Below are positions 5,559 to 8,842 of a stretch of 8,842 nt of DNA, in pieces. Below the pieces are notes generated by a model. That model searched no databases. It was not told where the DNA came from and saw only the letters and a list, made by a program, of their open reading frames with translations. The position numbers were made by a program, and so were the translations under genes. Position 1 is the stretch's first letter; every line of letters begins with the position of its first letter. This DNA comes from Candidatus Aerophobota bacterium (GTDB lineage Bacteria; Aerophobota; Aerophobia; Aerophobales; B3-G15): contig JAGGTG010000224.1 in the NCBI GenBank assembly GCA_021163905.1, positions 1 to 8,842 on the forward strand, read 5' to 3'.

Positions 5559-5933
5559 CTATTTTTTCTTTTTCTTTCTACCAACAGTACGACGAGGACC
5601 TTTACGAGTCCTGGCATTACATCTTGTTCGCTGTCCCCTAACTGGCAGTCCTTTTTTATGCCTTATTCCTCTATAGCATCCTATACTTATTAACCTCGAG
5701 ATATTCCCGCTTATCTCCCTTCTAAGGTCCCCTTCTATTTTGTAGTTACTCTCAATTATATGTCTAAGTCGGTTTATCTCATCCTCTGTAAGATCCCTAA
5801 CCCTGGTGTCAGGGTTAACATTAGCATCTTTAAGGATCTTCTGTGAACTACTTCGACCTATTCCATAAATTGCAGTTAACCCTATCCACACTTTCTTATT
5901 AGGAGGAAGTTCAACTCCTGCTATTCTTGCCAT
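5559..5933 (-). CDS. rpsM: 30S ribosomal protein S13 (uS13)
   Basis: S13 is in the 30S head, forms bridges to the 50S subunit and contacts P-site tRNA with its C-terminal tail. The 124-residue product begins MARIAGVELPPNKKVWIGLT and has the YGIGRSSSQKIL helix-hairpin-helix (23-34), the GCYRGIRHKKGLPVRGQRT segment (about 85-103) and the NARTRKGPRRTV tail ending in a poly-lysine stretch. The residue before NARTRKGP is Cys (C105), where Asn or Thr is more common. The ribosome-binding site AGGGG is formed by the last codons of rpmJ, whose stop is only 4 bp upstream of the ATG, so the two are likely coupled. Confidence 0.98.
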   Translation of the reverse strand: MARIAGVELPPNKKVWIGLTAIYGIGRSSSQKILKDANVNPDTRVRDLTEDEINRLRHIIESNYKIEGDLRREISGNISRLISIGCYRGIRHKKGLPVRGQRTRCNARTRKGPRRTVGRKKKKK

Positions 5934-5937
5934 AAGT

Positions 5938-6051
5938 TCACCCCTGACGTTGTTTATGCTTAGGATTCTCGCAAATGACTCTCACTACACCTTTTCTTCT
6001 TATTATTTTACACTTCTTACATATCTTCCTTACAGATGATCTCACCTTCAT
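5938..6051 (-). CDS. rpmJ: 50S ribosomal protein L36 (bL36), zinc-ribbon form
   Basis: L36 is the smallest bacterial ribosomal protein and binds 23S rRNA in the large subunit. I translated 37 residues starting MKVRSSVRKICKKCKIIRRK and ending ICENPKHKQRQG. The zinc ligands C11, C14, C27 and H32 (C-X2-C-X12-C-X4-H) are all present, so this is the C+ form, and the length of 37 is exactly the classical one. It lies between infA and rpsM, the standard position. Its ATG overlaps the infA stop as ATGA (6051-6048), and a GGAGGGG stretch lies about a dozen bases upstream inside infA. It is easily missed by length-filtered gene finding. Confidence 0.97.
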   Translation of the reverse strand: MKVRSSVRKICKKCKIIRRKGVVRVICENPKHKQRQG

Positions 6052-6278
6052 TTTCTATGTTTCCCCTCCCTGTAAATTATTCTACCCCTGGAAAGATCAT
6101 AAGGTGAGATTTCCAGATTCACCTTATCTCCGGGAAGAATACGAATAAATTTCATTCTCATTTTTCCACAAACATGAGCTAAAACCTTATGTCCACTTGG
6201 AAGCTCAACCCTAAATGTAGCATTGGGTAAAGTCTCAACTACTATGCCAGATGTTCTTATTAATTTTTCTTTTGCCAA
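6048..6278 (-). CDS. infA: Translation initiation factor IF-1
   Basis: IF-1 binds the 30S A site and assists IF-2 and IF-3 during initiation. The 76-residue S1/OB-fold protein has the typical GIVVETLPNATFRVELPSGHKVLAHV stretch (11-36), GKMRMKFIRILPGDKV and SPYDLSRGRIIYR (58-70). The usual length is about 72; here EGKHRK extends the C-terminus. C37 occupies the position usually held by Ser in HVSGK. The start is a TTG codon (6278-6276); no ATG fits, because the same frame closes 12 bp upstream with the map stop. GGGG (6290-6287) lies 8 bases before the TTG. It lies between map and rpmJ, the standard spc-operon order, and overlaps rpmJ by 4 bp. Confidence 0.97.
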   Translation of the reverse strand: MAKEKLIRTSGIVVETLPNATFRVELPSGHKVLAHVCGKMRMKFIRILPGDKVNLEISPYDLSRGRIIYREGKHRK

Positions 6279-6286
6279 AATAATAA

Positions 6287-6292
6287 CCCCTT
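6287..6292 (-). promoter_or_regulatory. Ribosome-binding site supporting the TTG start of infA
   Basis: AAGGGG on the minus strand, overlapping the map stop codon, lies 8 nt before TTG (6278-6276). The next in-frame codon upstream of this short spacer is the map stop TAA, so no alternative ATG start exists upstream. This confirms TTG as the start. Confidence 0.65.
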
Positions 6293-7034
6293 ATCTGGTT
6301 AAAATCATCACTTTTCCATCTACCAGGGCCACTGTATGTTCAAAATGAGCAGAAGGTTTACCATCCGAGGTTACAACTGTCCACCCGTTATTCAGAACTC
6401 TCACCTTATCACCACCTGCATTTACCATAGGCTCTATTGCCAGAACTATTCCGTCTTGAAGCAGCTCTCCCCGGTGAGCTTTTCCAAAATTTGGGACCAC
6501 AGGATCCTCGTGCAAGAAATAACCAACCCCATGACCAAACAGTACCTTCACGACAGAATAACCATTTTTTTCAACCCACGTCTGAATAGCATGACTTATA
6601 TCCCCTACTCTATTTCCTACCCTTACCTGTCTAATTCCCAGATAAAGAGCCTGTTCTGTTACACTCATCAACCTCGCTTTTTCCTTTGATATTTTTCCAA
6701 CTGGAAAAGTTCTTGCAGCATCAGCTATATAGCCATCTAATTTAACTCCTACATCGATAGATACTATATCTCCCTCCTTAATAACCCTTGATGAAGGTAT
6801 TCCATGCACGACTTCCTCATTTACAGAAATGCAGCAACACTTAGGATAACCCCTGTAACCCTTAAAAGCTGACTGAGCTCCCTTCTTTCTGATAAAGCTA
6901 TCTATCCACTCATCCAATTCCTGAGTGGTTATCCCTCCTTTTATCTTACCTTTAACCTTTTCAAATATCTCCCCTATTATCCTTCCGCTTTGTTTAATTA
7001 AATTTATCTCTTCTCTGGATTTTAAATAAATCAT
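6291..7034 (-). CDS. map: Type I methionine aminopeptidase
   Basis: MetAP removes the initiator methionine from new proteins whose second residue is small. The 247-residue protein is the plain type Ia form without an N-terminal zinc extension. The metal and active-site ligands are all visible: H77 (VHGIP), D94 (SIDVG), D105 (ADAARTF), H168 (GHGVG), E201 (AIEPM) and E232 (FEHT). A triple cysteine C66-C68 precedes SVNEEVVHG, where many homologues have one or two cysteines. The ATG overlaps the adk stop as ATGA (7034-7031), implying coupled translation. infA follows after 12 bp; the KOW-domain L14e-like gene that often separates map and infA in Firmicutes is absent. Confidence 0.97.
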   Translation of the reverse strand: MIYLKSREEINLIKQSGRIIGEIFEKVKGKIKGGITTQELDEWIDSFIRKKGAQSAFKGYRGYPKCCCISVNEEVVHGIPSSRVIKEGDIVSIDVGVKLDGYIADAARTFPVGKISKEKARLMSVTEQALYLGIRQVRVGNRVGDISHAIQTWVEKNGYSVVKVLFGHGVGYFLHEDPVVPNFGKAHRGELLQDGIVLAIEPMVNAGGDKVRVLNNGWTVVTSDGKPSAHFEHTVALVDGKVMILTR

Positions 7035-7657
7035 AGAAGTTTAACTATCCTCTCAAAAACCTCATCAGGAGAACCTTTACCTGATATATTATGTAAAAGA
7101 CCTCTCTTTTTATAATAGTCTATAAGAGGTAAAGTTAGCTTTTGATAAACTCTCATTCTATTCCTTATAGTATCCTCATTATCATCCATTCTATGTTCCA
7201 GCTTAGCTCCACATCTGGGACACACCATACTCGAGGGCAGAGAATTTACACTGTAAACTCTCCCACATTTAGGACACACCAATCTGCCCTTAAGTCTTTC
7301 TATAACTGTATTCTCATCAACATCGATGTTTAAAACTATATCAAGGTTTTTCTGATGTTCTTTTAAATATTCATCAAGTTCCTTTGCCTGATTTAAGTTC
7401 CTCGGAAACCCATCCAGTATAAAACCATCTGAATATTTATCTATATACTCCTTTATCAAATCAAGAATAATTGGATCCGGTACCAGCTCACCCTTAGCCA
7501 TATATGGCTTTGCCTTCTTACCTAAAACAGTACCATTAGCTACAGCTTCTCTTAAAAGATCACCCACAGATAGATGTTTTAACCCAAATTTTTCAGATAA
7601 CTTTTCAGCCTGAGTTCCTTTTCCTGACCCGGGAGGGCCCAGTATCACAATTCTCAT
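7031..7657 (-). CDS. adk: Adenylate kinase, long zinc-LID form
   Basis: Adenylate kinase interconverts ATP + AMP and two ADP in the cytosol. The 208-residue protein has the P-loop GPPGSGKGT (7-15), the AMP-binding segment with VGDLLRE (31-37) and LVPDPI (58-63), and DGFPR (82-86). The LID domain carries four cysteines, C128/C131 and C146/C149, the zinc-binding type seen in Gram-positives and other non-enteric bacteria. DDNEDTIRNRM (158-168) supplies the conserved LID-hinge arginines. The length is slightly below the usual 214-217. The ATG overlaps the secY stop as ATGA (7657-7654) and the stop overlaps map in the same way, the standard secY-adk-map order. Confidence 0.98.
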   Translation of the reverse strand: MRIVILGPPGSGKGTQAEKLSEKFGLKHLSVGDLLREAVANGTVLGKKAKPYMAKGELVPDPIILDLIKEYIDKYSDGFILDGFPRNLNQAKELDEYLKEHQKNLDIVLNIDVDENTVIERLKGRLVCPKCGRVYSVNSLPSSMVCPRCGAKLEHRMDDNEDTIRNRMRVYQKLTLPLIDYYKKRGLLHNISGKGSPDEVFERIVKLL

Positions 7658-8842
7658 CCCAAAGTCCTCCCTTTAATAAAACCCTTATAGTGACGCATTA
7701 AAAGATGAGACTCTAACTGTTGAGCTGTATCAAGTGCAACACCAACTGCAATTAGTATGGATGTACCACCAAAGGGAAAACTATTATAAAGGATCCTCTG
7801 ATTTATTACTAATGGAATCACAGCTACAAAGGCAAAAAACAAAGCCCCCATAAAGGTAACCCTTGTTAAAACCCCGGTGATATACTCAGCAGTGGGCCTA
7901 CCAGGTCTCAAACCAGGGATAAACCCCCCATACCTGCGCATATTGTTGGAAACCTCAATAGGGTTAAATACAACTGCAGTGTAAAAGAAGGTAAAGAAAA
8001 TGACTGCCAGAGCATAAAGCGTATAGTAAAATATAGAACCAGGGGAAAGCCAGCGAGCAACACTTTGAGCTAAAGGAGAATTTATAAACCTTGCCACTGT
8101 TGATGGTAATAGAAGTACAGAAATGGCAAAAATTATAGCTATTACTCCTACCCCTCCTATTCTGATAGGCAGGTATGTTGTCTGGCCTCCATAGGCACGC
8201 CTTCCCACTATTCTCCTTGCATACCTTATAGGAATTCTTCTCTCAGCCTGGTATATAACCACCACTGCCGCTGTAATTAAAACTGCAATTATAGCAAACA
8301 GGAATATGGCAAAGGGAGCAAGCTGCCCTGTCTGGGCTAACCTCAAAATATTACCACCAGAAGATGGAATTCTGGAAACAATACCTGCAAATATTATCAG
8401 TGAAATCCCATTTCCAATACCCCTTTCTGTAATTTTCTCTCCTATCCACATAAGAAGTATTGTTCCAGTAATTAAGGTTAAAACAGCTGGAAAAAGAAAA
8501 CTAAAACCTCTTACATAAACGAAAGCGCCGTTGTTTATTGATTGAATCCAGGTACAAAGAGCAACTCCCTGAATGGCCGCTATTGGAATGGTCAAGAATC
8601 TGGCGTATTGATTTATCTTTTTTCTACCCTCCTCACCTTGCTTTGCAAGTTCTTCAAGTCGAGGGATTGCCACAGTTAAAAGTTGAAGTACAATAGATGC
8701 ACTTATATAAGGCATAACCCCGAGGGAAAATATTGACATTCTTCTCAAAGCTCCCCCAGCAAATATATTCATCAGACCAAATGCTCCCGTTTGAAAAAGA
8801 GTAGAGCGTGCAAGGGCTGATATATCAACACCGGGAATGGGA
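7654..8842 (-). CDS. secY: Preprotein translocase subunit SecY (partial, 5' end outside window)
   Basis: SecY is the channel-forming inner-membrane subunit of the SecYEG translocon, which exports and inserts proteins together with SecA or the ribosome. The frame is open to the window edge and gives 395 residues, so only about 30-40 N-terminal residues are missing from a protein of roughly 430. The first visible residues, PIPGVDISALA, belong to the plug region after TM1. GAFGLMNIFAGGALRR and SIFSLGVMPYISASIV (TM2) follow, then several strongly hydrophobic segments, the GERIGNGISLIIFAGI-like stretch (here ITERGIGNGISLI), the cytosolic loop with FIPGLRPGRPTAEYI, and the C-terminal LDTAQQLESHLLMRHYKGF. 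An internal ATG at 8772 is not the start, because conserved sequence continues upstream in frame. It overlaps adk by 4 bp. Confidence 0.97.
   Translation of the reverse strand, partial: PIPGVDISALARSTLFQTGAFGLMNIFAGGALRRMSIFSLGVMPYISASIVLQLLTVAIPRLEELAKQGEEGRKKINQYARFLTIPIAAIQGVALCTWIQSINNGAFVYVRGFSFLFPAVLTLITGTILLMWIGEKITERGIGNGISLIIFAGIVSRIPSSGGNILRLAQTGQLAPFAIFLFAIIAVLITAAVVVIYQAERRIPIRYARRIVGRRAYGGQTTYLPIRIGGVGVIAIIFAISVLLLPSTVARFINSPLAQSVARWLSPGSIFYYTLYALAVIFFTFFYTAVVFNPIEVSNNMRRYGGFIPGLRPGRPTAEYITGVLTRVTFMGALFFAFVAVIPLVINQRILYNSFPFGGTSILIAVGVALDTAQQLESHLLMRHYKGFIKGRTLG

Noticed and set aside
8770..8772. ATG at 8772 as the secY start
   Set aside because: Conserved SecY sequence (PIPG near the plug, then GAFGLMN) continues upstream in frame to the window edge, so the gene is truncated by the window and not short.

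Overview
All recognisable genes lie on the minus strand, so the window reads from right to left. Fourteen protein genes cover nearly all of it, packed with gaps of a few bases or short overlaps. The composition is AT-rich (judged by eye), with many AGA and ATA codons and some TTG/GTG starts. The gene content points to a low-GC bacterium of Firmicutes/Clostridia type or a deep-branching relative: rpsD sits between rpsK and rpoA as in clostridia (B. subtilis has it elsewhere), and there is a McsA/McsB arginine-kinase pair. The order truA-mcsA-mcsB-tilS is not the Bacillus arrangement. An uncultured phylum such as Atribacterota is possible, but I cannot assign a taxon from this sequence alone.

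Region 1 (8842 to 2427) is the end of the spc operon and the alpha operon: secY (start outside the window), adk, map, infA, rpmJ, rpsM, rpsK, rpsD, rpoA, rplQ, truA. It supplies the Sec channel, adenylate kinase, N-terminal Met removal, initiation factor 1, ribosomal proteins L36, S13, S11, S4 and L17, the RNA polymerase alpha subunit and tRNA pseudouridine synthase A. No internal promoter is convincing, so it looks like one long transcript with translational coupling. The ATGA overlaps at secY/adk, adk/map and infA/rpmJ are clear. The 37-codon rpmJ (5938-6051) is easy to miss because of its size.

Region 2 (2300 to 2426) is the only real intergenic stretch. It holds a good sigma-A-type promoter for mcsA, a perfect 7-bp inverted repeat covering the -35 box, and a weak hairpin plus T-run that may end the ribosomal transcript. 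These three signals share about 25 bp.

Region 3 (2299 to 1) is an apparent second operon: mcsA, mcsB and tilS (3' end outside the window), all overlapping. McsA/McsB form the protein-arginine kinase that marks proteins for ClpCP degradation. Their usual partners ctsR and clpC are not at this locus; instead the pair is joined to tRNA(Ile)-lysidine synthetase.

I found no mobile element, CRISPR array, tRNA, rRNA or clearly new multi-gene system; this is mainly a conserved housekeeping locus. The points most worth checking are the loss of the conserved UP-element-contacting arginine in the RpoA C-terminal domain, the mcsA promoter/operator/terminator overlap, and the relocated mcsAB pair coupled to tilS.
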